The notes under the pieces are model-generated. The model was not told the origin of the DNA and ran no database searches. It saw only the letters and a program-made list of their open reading frames with translations. Made by a program: the position numbers and the translations under genes. This document shows, piece by piece, positions 22,335 through 33,012 of a DNA stretch of 64,000 bases. Source of the stretch: Euborellia annulipes (Eukaryota; Arthropoda; Insecta; Dermaptera; Anisolabididae); the NCBI GenBank assembly GCA_023213315.1, contig JAKCPI010016568.1:1-64000 (forward strand). The letters are read 5' to 3'. Numbering within the stretch: position 1 is the stretch's first letter; each line of letters opens with the position of its first letter.

Positions 22335-23495
22335 TTCTCAGCAGACGATTTGTAATATAGGTTATACCTTATGTAATATGTAGTGAGAAGAATTGCGATC
22401 ATGTCAAAAATTCTACTAAAGATTTTTACGAATATACAATAGAGTGATTCTTAAAAAGCCAAAAAATCTTTTTATTTTTTCTGTAGTTCACCCCATTATT
22501 TTGTTCAACCTAATGAAAGGAACACAATTTATTTTTTTCGATTTTTTTGCACAATTTTTAGGGGTCGCTACCAAGCTCTGAAGTTATAAAAAAATATTGC
22601 AAAATTACAATTTTTCAACAAATGTTTTTTTTTTTTTTTAGGAATTAACATTTTCAAAAATCACTTCTTAAGCCAATCCTACGTAATAAAAGTATTTAAC
22701 GTGCCAAATTATAACTTTATAGATTTTATAGTTTAGGGTCTGAGTCAATCATCATTTAGGCATAGAGTCTATCTCTCTTATACAGATTGTCCTTGTGATC
22801 TCAATAATTAAAATTGGGAAAAATTTTTTGTCTCTAGATATTTTTTTATTTATGGTCTAATTAAACGATTTTGATAAAAAATTTATTTTTAAAAAAAAAA
22901 TTTTATGTAAAATGATTATTATAAACTTTAAATGCTGGTAGCGACCCCTAAATTCGTTTTAAATAAAGCCAAATTTTTTTCTAGATCATTTTACATGTGA
23001 GAGATTCGAATGAGAGGGGGAACCATAAAATTTTAAGCATCACCCTAATAAACACGTTTTGAGGTCTTCTGAGTTCAAAAAAGTGGTTTTGGTCTGTGAG
23101 TTGTGTGTCCGTCCATATGACTATTTTAAACATGAAGGAATTGAGATGCGAGTTTGAAATTTAATTTAGGACACCCTCCCGTTAAAATAAGCTTTTGAAC
23201 AAAATAGACCAAAAAATACGAGTTACTGATGTACTTTTAAGTTCTTTTTTCGATTTTCTCAAAATACGCTCTAACAATTTTGATTAAAATTCATTCATTT
23301 TTTAGATGCTCTTTAAAAAGTATATCAATAAAACTTTTCGTTGAAGTACGCTTTACTGATGTGTAGCATTCGTAGCTCAGCGCAATCTATTAGCTAACTA
23401 AATATATCTCGACACAAAAAAATCTGGTGTGACACAACTATCGATTGCCGAAGTTTAAAGTTGTTTACTGTGCGTTAAGTCACACCAGATTTTTT
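22335..23495 (+). repeat. R1 repeat copy interrupted by a Tc1-like element
   Basis: Left piece has GATCATGTCAAAAATTC and right piece ACACGTTTTGAGGTC...AAAAAAGTGGTTTTGGTCTG, in the order seen in the intact copy at 51885. The right end is the hairpin AATCTGGTGTGAC...GTCACACCAGATT (23420-23495). The Tc1-like element 22442-23045 splits it. Confidence 0.65.
22442..23045. mobile_element. Tc1/mariner-like non-autonomous element
   Basis: Ends GAGTGATTCTTAAAA and (reverse) GGGTGATGCTTAAAA abut TA dinucleotides (22440-22441, 23046-23047). An inner pair of inverted sites, AGGGGTCGCTACCA (about 22560) and TGGTAGCGACCCCT (about 22934), is conserved and could be a transposase-binding subterminal repeat. 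No transposase frame. Confidence 0.65.
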
Positions 23496-24690
23496 GTTTT
23501 ACTTAAATGTAACCACTTTGGTTTCTAATTATTAATGTGTTGTCTCTAATTAATCTTTCAAAAATTCTCAATTGTCTCCAAGTTCATTTATTTCTTACCC
23601 CCCCCCCCCCCCTTCCAAAGTGTTTGACGCTTTTTGCAGCTGCTTTTTGCCGAGAAATCGTTTTTCAATTAGTTATTAAGTTCTTCGGGAAATCTCATGA
23701 TAACTTCTAGCTTTTGTGATATCTTTGTTTTAATTATAAAATAACGTATCAGCATTTTTCCCTAGAGAGAGAGTGAAATATTTTTTGTCGAGGCCTCGAA
23801 AAAAAAAAAAAAGTAACTTGTCGATGAAAGCACAAGAGCCCTTTCTCTCTCATTTTTCTTTTTCATAAATCCCCTCTCTCTCTCTCTCTCTCGTTTTTCC
23901 TCTCTCACTCTCTTCCACCCCTTAAGCCCTATACTTAACTTCAATCACGTAGCAAACACATGAGAACATATTTTATATTGATATTAATTAAGCCATTTCA
24001 TGTTACAGTTATGCACGTTTTATGTGCGCTCATTCAATTTTGATTATTATTAAATAAAAAAAAATATATATCGTAGCCATACATATATATATGTAAAAAC
24101 ATTCAAAACAAGGAAAAATGCTGATTCGCATAATTTTATTTATATATAAATCAATTCAAGAGGATAAATCATGGAAAAAGAATTCTTTTTTTGAGGGAAA
24201 AGCTTTTTATAATGCAAGATTTACCTTGAATGCGGTAAAAAGAAGCACATAAATTATTTATAACAAAGTTTTTATTTGCTTTTTTATATAATTTATATCC
24301 ATCTGTTAAATAAGAAAACGAATTTTTAATAAGTCATTAGACAATTACAAATTGAGCACTGAAAAGTATATCCCTTTCCCGTTTTGTGCGATAAAGACAT
24401 TGACAATTTAAATAAATCAAAAACGATTATTCATATGCCCTTCGCCAATCAAATAATTTATGATTGTTTTATAAAAGAATTTTGTGTTTTATAATTTTGA
24501 ATGAATTTAATAGTATGTGCGCGCATCCGCAAAGTGTGTTTATCAAATTTCGACATGATTGATTGCATCACCCGTTCTCAAGTTATTGTGCTGAGAAATA
24601 AATTTTCCGAATGAACAAATCTCACAAAAAAATATCAAATAAAAATCTTGCAATTTTTAAAAATTCACTTTACGAGAAAGAAAACTTTTT
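23496..24690. other. Low-complexity and AT-rich stretch
   Basis: Contains a C run (23600), a pyrimidine-rich region with (TC)n at 23876-23893, and AT-rich DNA to 24690. The minus-strand 60-codon frame here is Arg/Glu low complexity. No gene. Confidence 0.45.
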
Positions 24691-24694
24691 TTTT

Positions 24695-24905
24695 AAGATT
24701 TTCTCGCATCTTAGCCCATTAAACGATAAAAAAATATTAATATTACGATACAAATAATTTGATTTTCACCATTTGATATCCAAATGATTTAAATAAATAT
24801 TTAACGAACTGATAGGGGTCCGAACCAACTCCCCATGACTTTTATCAATATTATCATTTGTCAGCACCTATAACCTTTCTGCCACGATGGGAGAGGGGGG
24901 AGGAG
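24695..24905 (-). mobile_element. Diverged tRNA-derived SINE
   Basis: CTCGCATCTTAGCCCATT, then CATTTGATATCCAAATGATT (palindrome), GAACTGATAGGGGTCCGAAC, and a degenerate head ending CCACGATGGGAG, in the same order as the 2470-2690 copy. Confidence 0.55.
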
Positions 24906-25378
24906 TTTATAATCTTATTATTTCTTCAATGACTTATATCGATACTTGGAAATTCAAAAATCGTAAAGGACAAAATAGCAAAAATGAGAATGTTCAGCTT
25001 TTTGAGCTTTACAAAACAGTCTAATTAAAATTGTGCTATCTCAAAAAAGTGTTGTTTACGCCATTAATTAAAATAAAAAATAAAGGAGTAAGGACAAGCT
25101 AAAGGTTTTAGCTCACTTTGCGTAAATTTGTTAAAAAGGATTAGAAATTCTGAGAAGTGTCTTTCAAAAGACTAAAATAGTTAGGTCATATTTGTATTTA
25201 TTAAGACTGAATTATAATCCTTTGTGAAGTTTTCGCCGCCTAAAAAACGGCAACCCGGCACAAAGCTGTATTGTTGGTCACCTATTGACTCAGGGGTTCC
25301 AAGGATTGAACCTGATTATCGATAATCTACTATCTTATAACAATATTTTTTGACAATATTCTTTTAAAAATTATTAAG

Positions 25379-25605
25379 AGCAAGTACAGGTGCAGCAAAA
25401 AAACAAAAGCTCTTGGATACCAAATGCCGTAGTTAACGTTTCGGACAAAATTTATTTTCATCTTCAATCCTTAAGGGTTTCTATTGATTATATTTTAGGC
25501 ACAAGTCATCATTCTTAAAGCACAAATATCAGTGCACATATATATATTTCGGCGTTTGGCACCCAAAGGCTTTATTTTTTACAGCACCTGTACTCGCTCT
25601 TTGTA
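25379..25605 (-). mobile_element. Foldback with hammerhead remnant
   Basis: Left arm GAGCAAGTACAGGTGC...CAAATGCCG is mirrored by CGGCGTTTGGCAC...GCACCTGTACTCGCTC at the right (about 50 bp each). On the minus strand, TTGAAGA-TGAAAATAAATTTTGTC-CGAAACGTT (25435-25468) keeps a hammerhead-like order with core losses. Same architecture as the foldbacks at 36032 and 36942. Confidence 0.55.
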
Positions 25606-25609
25606 ATTT

Positions 25610-26560
25610 CTAACATCAATAACAACTTCTCTCCGAATAATATTCTTTTAAGTTTGTAATTAGAAAAAATTATTGAAAAAATATTCATTTCGATTTAGTT
25701 TATTACCGTAAATTTCAAGATTGTTCAAACCCCATTAGCATAATATGCAATGCTTCGAGGTTTTATTTGCACAATTCAGACACATATCTTCTATTAATAA
25801 CTCTCAGAATTTTGGAGAAGAGGTGTGAAAGTATACACGGTCAGCACTTAGTTAAAATCTAACATATTTTGTAATATTTTCAAAAAAGAAATAACAAAAT
25901 TAAACATTACAATGGAAAATAATCCTAAATAGGGGAGACAGAGGCCGTTTGTCACACGGGTTGTTTGTCACAAGCTTTATTATTCAGCCCCTATCAGCAT
26001 AATGCCATCAAAAGAACCGTCTAATTATTCTTGTTGGTCTTACGTACTTTTGCTAGATGTTGTAGTATTGAAAAAAATAGTGGCGTGAGGTGGCACAAAG
26101 GATGGTTACAACCTAGAGATTTCGGGTCTATGAGGTCACCTTGTTGGATTTTAATTCCACCAGGATAATATTTATAACATTACTAACAATAAATGATTTA
26201 AAAAAAACAACTAAAGGTTGCATATGCGATGCAAGCGCTTTACTCCCGCTGGTATTAAGAACAAATCTAATTCCAAATCAGTGAACCATAAATCCGTCTA
26301 TTATTATTAAATAGTTATTACGAAATAATTTTTTAGAACGAATTGTATTCTAATTAGATTATAGGATGAAGAAATTTAAAAAATAAAATTGATGTTTCAA
26401 ATCAAAAGAAAGCCTCGACCATAAAAAGCTGAATATCTAATAAATAAATAAATAAATTTATTATTATTTATAAATTTATAGTCTTGATTGTGGAAAGTTT
26501 TACAATTTAGTTGCATTTTTTATAGAAATTTCGATGCCGAATTATCATTTATAAAACTAA
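25610..26560. other. AT-rich intergenic stretch
   Basis: No gene or element recognised. Confidence 0.4.
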
Positions 26561-26564
26561 TATT

Positions 26565-27262
26565 TTTACTTTCTCTTACCTCTATATATGTTAATATATT
26601 AATAGAATAGAGAGAGAAAATATTGGATTCATGTCTAAAATTCGATGTCGAGATTTTGATGGATATACACGTTTTGAGATCCCCTGAGTCTAAAAAAGTG
26701 GTTTTCGCAACATGGTCTGTCTGTGAACAAAATATGTCAAGAATGAAAAGAGCAAGGAGTTTGAAATTTTATATTTAACTTAGGTACCTCCCTGAGACGG
26801 GACACTAAACTTTTAAACAAAATTGGACAAAGAGTACTAGCACTTTACTGATGTAATTTTTCAGCTTTTCTCAAAATTCTCTTCAACGATTTTGATTAAA
26901 ATTCACAAATCAATTATTTTTTAGATGCTCTTTAAAATATATATTCTCATTTTGCCCTTGAAATCTTATGAAGACGACTTTACTCTTGAACATCATAGAA
27001 GTGGTTACCATGGTATCCAAATGGCTTGAATAAAATGATCGGACTGCCTGGGATCCGAACCCGCGACCCTTGGTATACAAGGCAGTTGCGCTACCAACTA
27101 CACCAAGCCCGAGTGCAAATTTTACATCTTGAATTTAAATGTATCGTACTGTCAGAAACTAAATATATCTCGACACAAAAAAATCTGGTGGGACAAGTAC
27201 AGAACACAACTTTCGATTACAGAAGGTAATGTGTGCTGTGCGACCAGTCACTCCAGATTTTG
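26565..27262 (+). repeat. R1 repeat copy with SINE insertion
   Basis: Starts TTTACTTTCTCTTACC and runs through TTCATGTC...AAATTCGATGTCGAGATTTT, ACACGTTTTGAGATCCCCTG, AAGAGTACTAGCACTTTACT, TTAGATGCTCTTTAAAA and CATAGAAGTGGTTACCATGG. It ends in the hairpin AATCTGGTGGGAC...AGTCACTCCAGATT. A SINE fragment (27003-27118) is inserted within it. Confidence 0.75.
27003..27118 (-). mobile_element. SINE head fragment inserted in R1
   Basis: Half of the SINE palindrome (GGTATCCAAATGGCTT), GATCGGACTGCCTGGGATCC, GAACCCGCGACC (B-box region) and a tRNA-like head ending CACCAAGCCCGAG. The tail portion is missing. Confidence 0.7.
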
Positions 27263-27264
27263 TT

Positions 27265-28150
27265 ATATACTTTGTGGAGAGAATGCAAATATAAAGAGTC
27301 TGGCTGTGAGGTGCTCATAAACCTTAAATATTTAGAAATAAAAATTGATTAACAAAACTTTAAATATTTATTTTGACGAACAGTGGGGTTTAAAAATTCT
27401 ATGCCATGGTGAGCGAGCAGCCAGCCACCCTTTAGCAGACCTTAACGACCCCTCGGGGTTGCCCAGTGACCTAAGCTATTTGCAAAGTAAACACGAGCAC
27501 TGATTGCCATTTACAAATATTGAGTATCCCTGTTATTAATTTATATGTATATAATCAAGAATAATTATTTAATTCCTTTATCTTTTATAATAACATTTTC
27601 ATTCGGAAAAAGAAAAATAAACAATGAGGAATTTGAATGTAACATTTTTATATATGGTTCTAAAAAATTATTAGATCTAACTAATTATGATTAAGAATTT
27701 TAAAAATTGCTACTATTACTGTGCCGACCCTGCTATATTGATTAAATTCTTTCTAATATTTTTTCTTGCTAAAGATATAAATCTGAAATATAAATAAAAA
27801 AGAAATTCAAATAATAAATAGAGGATTGAAAATTGAGGATAAGCTGACAGGATAAATAAATCCAGAATCTTATTCCAGTAACCTTAATTGACATTCGATC
27901 GGTCAAAAAAAAATAATATATATTTATTGAAAAATTTTCAGAATAAAATTCTTAAATCAAATATTATTTGAAAGTGAAGAGAGATCTGTAGCTCTAATTA
28001 ACGACATTAAATAATTTAATTTTTTGTTTAAATCGGTCAATAAAGATGTGAAAATTAAACTATCGGAATTTTTCAGTATTTTTTTATTTCGCTTACCTCT
28101 ATATGAGGTAAAAGATATCGATACTTGAGATAATACGAATTAGTAACTAC
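27265..28150. other. Intergenic stretch with a GC-rich block at 27410-27500
   Basis: A segment around 27410-27500 is markedly more complex than its surroundings and contains GTAAACA (forkhead-like) at about 27487. It could be a conserved non-coding element. Otherwise AT-rich. Confidence 0.3.
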
Positions 28151-28155
28151 GATTC

Positions 28156-28485
28156 CCACCAATTGAGCAAAATCGCTCTTGGACAAAACGTTTTTTGACT
28201 AATTGTGCCTAAAACTGTTTTTTCAATGCTTTTTTATGGGTCAACGCACACCGAGGAGGCAAAACACATTTGGACATGATTCGACATCATTGAACAAAAT
28301 GTTTTGTAATTGAGCGATTTTGCTCAATAGCCGAATATTTTGTCCAATGCCAACGCACACCGATTGAGCAAAACGCTCAATGGTAAAACATTTTGTTCAA
28401 TGGCAAAACATTATGGCATTAAGCAAAACGTTTTGCTCTTGGATAAAACGTTTTCTCCAAGAGCGTTTTGCTCAAATTGGTGTGC
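28156..28485. mobile_element. Foldback MITE with GAGCAAAACG motifs
   Basis: Left CCACCAATTGAGCAAAATCG...CTCTTGG is mirrored by CCAAGAGCGTTTTGCTCAAA...TTGGTG at the right. GAGCAAAACG, AAAACGTTTTG and ACGCACACCGA repeat inside, giving several small inverted units. The start of a small frame here has no gene character. Confidence 0.65.
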
Positions 28486-28499
28486 GTTCAGCCAAAAAG

Positions 28500-28645
28500 C
28501 CAAGGGGGGGAGGGGGGTTCGGATCCCAGCCAATCGGATAAATATTTATTTAAATCATTTGGATGCCAAAATAAATGTGCCTGGATGATTTGTATCGTAA
28601 TATTTATATTTTTTTATGACTTAAGAAGCCGAATAAGAGTAAATG
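28500..28645 (+). mobile_element. SINE fragment, 5' truncated
   Basis: GGGTTCGGATCCCAG (B-box region), then CATTTGGATGCCAAAAT (degenerate palindrome), TGCCTGGATGA and TTTATGACTTAAGAAGCCG, in SINE order. Confidence 0.55.
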
Positions 28646-29039
28646 ACAACCACAAGTTACCAGAGCTATGGTTGGCATTTCCTCTGCTTCCCAGCATCTC
28701 TAATAAGCGTCTTGCTTACTTCTCACAATCGCCCAATTTTTTTTAAAGAAATTTTGGTCATTTAATCTACGTGTATTATAATTGGCAATCTACGAAGCTT
28801 TTAGAAAAAAAAAATGACAAATTTTTTGCTCTTAGAAAAGGATAAATAATATTAAATAAAGATAAGTTTTTGTTCCTTTCCTGTCATGCTTTTGCTTTTT
28901 TTTAAACACAAGATAAATTCATTTCTTCTGATAAATGAGTGATATTTTGCCGACCTCAAAAAGAAAACTTATGTCCACCAATTAGGCGAGGTCAAAAATA
29001 TTTTATGAAATTATTATTAAAGATAGCAGTGTTTATCTA

Positions 29040-29500
29040 AGGCCCAGGCAGGCAGGCAGGCACTCTTTGTCTCCTTTGTCCAGGTCCGCTATTTATCTCA
29101 AGCCAAGCTAACAACAAGTAGATATCCGTAAACAAGAGGGTTTATAATAGTCATCTGGATAATCGGATGTGCAGAATCCCCGAAAGCCATTGAATTGGAG
29201 CCCTGGCGTTGTCTTGGTGTCCAAATGGCCAGGCAAGTGGCCCTAAGGCCCTTGCAATGAATGGCCTTGGCTGTTATCATCGGCTTATTATGACATTTTG
29301 GGTGTGGCTTTAACGGCACGCGGCTTAACACACGAACCTTTTACTCTAATTGGACCCCGCATCTATCTCCATTGACCTTTTATATAAATAGAATATCCAT
29401 TTAGGTTTCCCCTCTCTTCGACACCGGGGATCATTGGCTTCCTTTTATACATCCACCCCCTATTCTGGAATCGAACTTCGCATTCAGGCTGTGCACATTA
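29040..29500. promoter_or_regulatory. GC-richer complex block, candidate conserved regulatory DNA
   Basis: This ~450-bp block has balanced composition in an AT-rich region. It includes a CAGGCAGG tandem (29044-29060) and several motif-like stretches (TGACCTTTTATATAAATAG near 29374, a candidate TATA element). No frame shows codon-like character, and the 77-codon minus-strand frame looks random. A distal enhancer or promoter is possible. Confidence 0.25.
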
Positions 29501-29857
29501 ACGATTAGTGACGTTTACATTCGAATTTAATCTTAGAAAGTAAAAACAAAAAAAGGAAAATTTGTCATCTAATGTTAATAATATTGAGATTAATTTGAAA
29601 AAGATTAATTATTTATTGATAAGAGAGAGAGAGAAAGATTTTTGTTTTATTTCCTTTATTTCTCGGAAATTTTAAAATCTCATTAGCTGAATTGTGATAT
29701 GGAATTTTTTTTATGTATATTACCAATCTATTTTTTTTTTTTTTTGTATTAAATAAACTGCCGATAGCAATTTCACTTTTTTCATATAATCCATATCACT
29801 GATTATAGGGTGTTTTGATAGAATTTATATTTTTAAAAAAGCGGTAATAAAATGCCC

Positions 29858-30390
29858 CAGGGCGGATACGGGGGGGGGGATTACCCCACCCTCAAAAATT
29901 TGAGAAAAATATATATATAGACCCTCTATATGTATTTCTTTTAATAAAATTTTATTTTTAATATAAAATTTTAAAAATTAATACTTAATAATTTGATTTG
30001 TATATATATGGACTCTGTTACATTAGTGTGTCAAGCGCCAGCTACCGAGATTTGAGAAAATTAACATTAAAGTTTTTTTGTTTACATTGGATTACATATA
30101 TAATTTTTCTTGTCAATTGTGCAAGTAACATTAAATATAAATTTGTTTAGGACATATTTCATAATAAAAAATACTATTAATTATAGCATTTGAAACAATA
30201 TTCCGTGCTTAACTCAAATTTGAATTTTTTTGGCGCTTGACACACTAATGCATAACAGGGTTCTTATATTCTGGTAAACAAGTACAGAATGCACCTTTAA
30301 ATTACCGAAAGTAAGAAAAAATATGTGAAGTGCGACCAATCACACCAGATTACCTCCCCCTCCCCCGAGAAACTCCTCTGGATCGCAAAG
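29858..30390. mobile_element. hAT family copy (CAAGGGCGGATCCAG family), degraded
   Basis: Left CAGGGCGGATACGGGGGG and right CCCCCGAGAAACTCCTCTGGATC resemble the termini at 16541-16931. Internal ATTTGAGAAAAATATATATA and CACACCAGATTACC are shared with the 43200 and 61445 copies. A palindromic element is inserted at 30021-30250. No clear target duplication remains. Confidence 0.55.
30021..30250. mobile_element. Small palindromic-ended MITE
   Basis: CATTAGTGTGTCAAGCGCCA and its exact complement bound a 230-bp AT-rich segment. Related hAT copies lack the segment, so it is a separate insertion. Superfamily unknown. Confidence 0.7.
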
Positions 30391-30651
30391 GCTTTAGATA
30401 TGGGGTTTGTCAGCATGAGTATTTTATTGTATTTATTTACTAGACGATGACGGGTCCCGCATGTAGTTAAACCACACCTCGGCTTTATTCTTTTTAATTA
30501 CTCTAGATATTTATTTCTTCTTCTGTTCCCTCTTATCCTAACAACCCCTAATTCATCATTATTTATTTTGCTATCTATCAATTGTATCTTCAGTATAATC
30601 CATTTACAAACCCTAAATTACGGAAATAAATAAAGATGCAGGAAATAAACG

Positions 30652-30830
30652 TTGAAAAATAGAAGGTAGCTAATAAAAGCAATTAATTAGAAAATTACTT
30701 AATTTCTTTGGACGTTTCGGTAAATTTTTTTGGCTTTCTTCAGAACAGAATAGAATCTTCCGAACCGTCAAGAGAATTTAATAATTAATGGCTTTTATTC
30801 GCTACCTTCTATCTTTCATCATTCATTAAT
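30652..30830 (-). mobile_element. Foldback with hammerhead-like motif
   Basis: AGAAGGTAGCTAATAAAAGC is mirrored by GCTTTTATTCGCTACCTTCT. On the minus strand, 30711-30743 reads CTGAAGA - weak stem II - GAAACGTC. CTGAAGA fits CTGANGA, but stem II is poor. Same architecture as the foldbacks at 36 kb. Confidence 0.5.
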
Positions 30831-30839
30831 AAAAATCTA

Positions 30840-31520
30840 GCTGTCACAGATTTTTTTGTGTTGACATAGGTGTATTTTTAGTTGCTTGCTTCCACATTAA
30901 TGGAGTGTACTTTAAACAATTTTCATGAAAAATTTTACTGATATACTTTTTAAAGAGCATCTAAAAAATAATTTTTGTATTTTAATCAAAATCATTAGAG
31001 CGAATTTTGAGAAAAAAAAAAAAAAAGAAACTGAAATTTTGGGCGATCTTGTTCAAAAACTTTGTGTCCCGGCCCAAGGGGGTACAGTGAGGGACAATAT
31101 TAAGTCCCACCCATGCGTTTTCTACTTGTGATTATTTCATTGTTTAAAAAAAAAATATATATTTTTTAATGAAAACTTTCATGCTTCAAACCTAGAAAAT
31201 TTTCAATAAAGATTTTAATTTTCTTTTATTAAAACAATGAAATAATCACAAGTAAAAAACGCTTGGGTGGGACTTAATATTGTCCCTCACTGTACATAAC
31301 TTAAATAAATATAAAATTTCATCTCCTATTTTCGTTCTTGAGATATTTTGTTCAAAGAAAGACAAACCATTTTGCGGGACCCACTTTTTTGGACACAGGG
31401 GACCTCAAAACATATATTTCCATAATAAATCGAATTTTTGACATGATCACAATACTTTCTCACTATATATTACATTTGTAGATAAGAGAAAGTAAAATAT
31501 CTTTAAATTTTAATAAAAAA
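30840..31520 (-). repeat. R1 repeat copy with mariner-like insertion
   Basis: In reverse order: hairpin remnant (CACAGATTTTTTTGTG), GAGCATCTAAAAAATAAT, ATTTTGAGAAAAAAAA, TTAAATAAATATAAAATTTC, AAACATATATTTCC, TGACATGATC and GATAAGAGAAAGTA. Split by the element at 31085-31292. Confidence 0.65.
31085..31292. mobile_element. Mariner-like MITE with ~60-bp TIRs
   Basis: CAGTGAGGGACAATATTAAG and its complement abut TA (31083-31084, 31293-31294). Inverted repeats extend through GTGATTATTTCATTGTTT. The flanking R1 sequence reads on across it. A truncated relative lies at 49025-49174. Confidence 0.8.
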
Positions 31521-31592
31521 GAGGCTTTTAAAAAATATTTTTCATGTTTGAGGTCATCCATATGGCCAACTAAAAATACAACAGTCCATTAA

Positions 31593-31989
31593 GGTGCGCG
31601 TCTCGAAAAGCCGATAGAACTCGATTGACTACCGAATTACTCGAGGCGGCAAGAGATGGCGTTAGTTTTTCACATAGGAATACAAGGGATTTATTCCATT
31701 TCATTTGAAAGATTCTAGCTAATTAATTAAGGATAAAAAATTTATTATTTAACACAATGATTACTAATTTAATTATCTTTAAGATATAGAGGGAATTTTT
31801 TAAAAATATCTTTTATTTAATGCGATTAATTAATCTAAAAAAAAAAATTTATTTTTTCGAAAATCAAAAAAAGGGCTTCTATAAGTTGTAGATATTTTAA
31901 ATAGCTTTGATTAAAAAAAAATTGAGGTTGAAATCTTCAAAATTGTGCCCGCTGGAATCTCCCAAAATTAGCACTCCGAGACGCGCACC
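31593..31989. mobile_element. TTAA-targeted TIR element
   Basis: GGTGCGCGTCTCG at the left and CGAGACGCGCACC at the right are flanked by TTAA on both sides (31589-31592, 31990-31993). TTAA duplications occur in piggyBac and Kolobok elements, but these TIRs do not start with CC as usual for piggyBac. No transposase frame. Confidence 0.7.
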
Positions 31990-31994
31990 TTAAT

Positions 31995-32750
31995 ATTTAT
32001 ACCAATCTTTATTCAAATTATTTAAATAAATTTTCTTTGAACTGACCATACCCTAATATAAAATTTTATTTCAATTGATTAAATATATTTATACATTTTT
32101 TTTAACTGCTGGACCAAACACCAAAGAGAAACATCTCAAGTGACCAACACACTTGACTACCTTAATGAAAACTACAAAGTGAGTTGTAAACAAATTTATT
32201 TTGCTTCTCTCACTGTTTTTTCTCTTTGCTCCTTTGAGTATGTTCAAAGCTCTTGGTTTTTTATTCCAGTCTCTTTGAAATAAAAAAAAATTATTTATTT
32301 AAATATTAGGGAAAATATTAATATAAAATTAAATAATTAGAAAACACTTGGTGATATGTTTCCAATTGTTTATTTATTGGTATAAATATTTTATACTTAT
32401 TTCAACTCAATATCAGCCTAATACAAATACGGTATTTCTATACCAATAAATAAACAAATTAATTTTACATTGACTAATTTTGTATCTACTTATAAATTTT
32501 ATCCAACTCTTACCAGGCTAAACTTAATCAAACATTGAAGAATTCCGAAATATTTTCTTGCGATTTATCGCATGTGACTAAATGATTTTCGACAAAAAAT
32601 TCAATTTAAATTTTATTTTTAAACCTTATTCTTAATTTTCTATAAAATTATTTTAGAACGAAAATCTGAATAGTAAATTTATTATTATGAATATATACAT
32701 AATATTTTAAGATAATTATATATAATCACGTTCAGATCCGTGAAGAAAAA
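31995..32750. other. AT-rich intergenic stretch
   Basis: Nothing supportable seen. AATAAATAAAC tracts near 32370 and 32445 are mirrored. Confidence 0.4.
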
Positions 32751-32752
32751 TC

Positions 32753-33012
32753 ACACAATTTAATATTTATTAATTTAAATAACCGACAAGTCAGGGTGTG
32801 CCGCCGAGGAGTTGAACCACGGATCCCCCGCTTTGTACTCAGTGTGCTCTAACCACTAGACCACAGCACGGCATTCGGTTATTTAAATTAGCTGAGATCA
32901 CTAAATTAGTTTTCGGGAGAATTGGACTCAAATACGAAGCCACAAATTTCTCCGTCAACCGCGCGGCGGCACTTTTGTCGGTCATTTAAATTAATAAATA
33001 TTAAATTGTATG
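32753..33012. mobile_element. TIR element carrying a tRNA-like sequence
   Basis: ACAATTTAATATTTATTAAT...AACCGACAAGT at the left is mirrored by ...TTGTCGGTCATTTAAATTAA...AAATTGT at the right. The inverted repeats continue to GTGCCGCCG / CGGCGGCAC. The left half contains a minus-strand tRNA-like sequence (32797-32873). This combines DNA-transposon-like ends with a Pol III-like core. No target duplication identified. Confidence 0.65.
32797..32873 (-). tRNA. tRNA-like pseudogene inside a TIR element
   Basis: TGCCGTG...TGGTCTAGTGGTTAGAGCAC (D-arm and A box, Glu/Asp-like) and GTGGTTCAACTCC (T-arm and B box) are spaced as in a tRNA. The acceptor arm pairs imperfectly (TGCCGTG with GGCGGCA), the T stem has a T-T mismatch, and extra bases precede the D arm. 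I therefore regard it as a tRNA-derived module and not a functional gene. Confidence 0.45.

Noticed and set aside
23762..23944. 60-codon Arg/Glu-rich frame
   Set aside because: It is a translation of a (TC)n simple repeat.
29098..29331. 77-codon minus-strand frame in a GC-rich block
   Set aside because: No recognisable domain, no splice signals in frame; more likely a non-coding conserved block.
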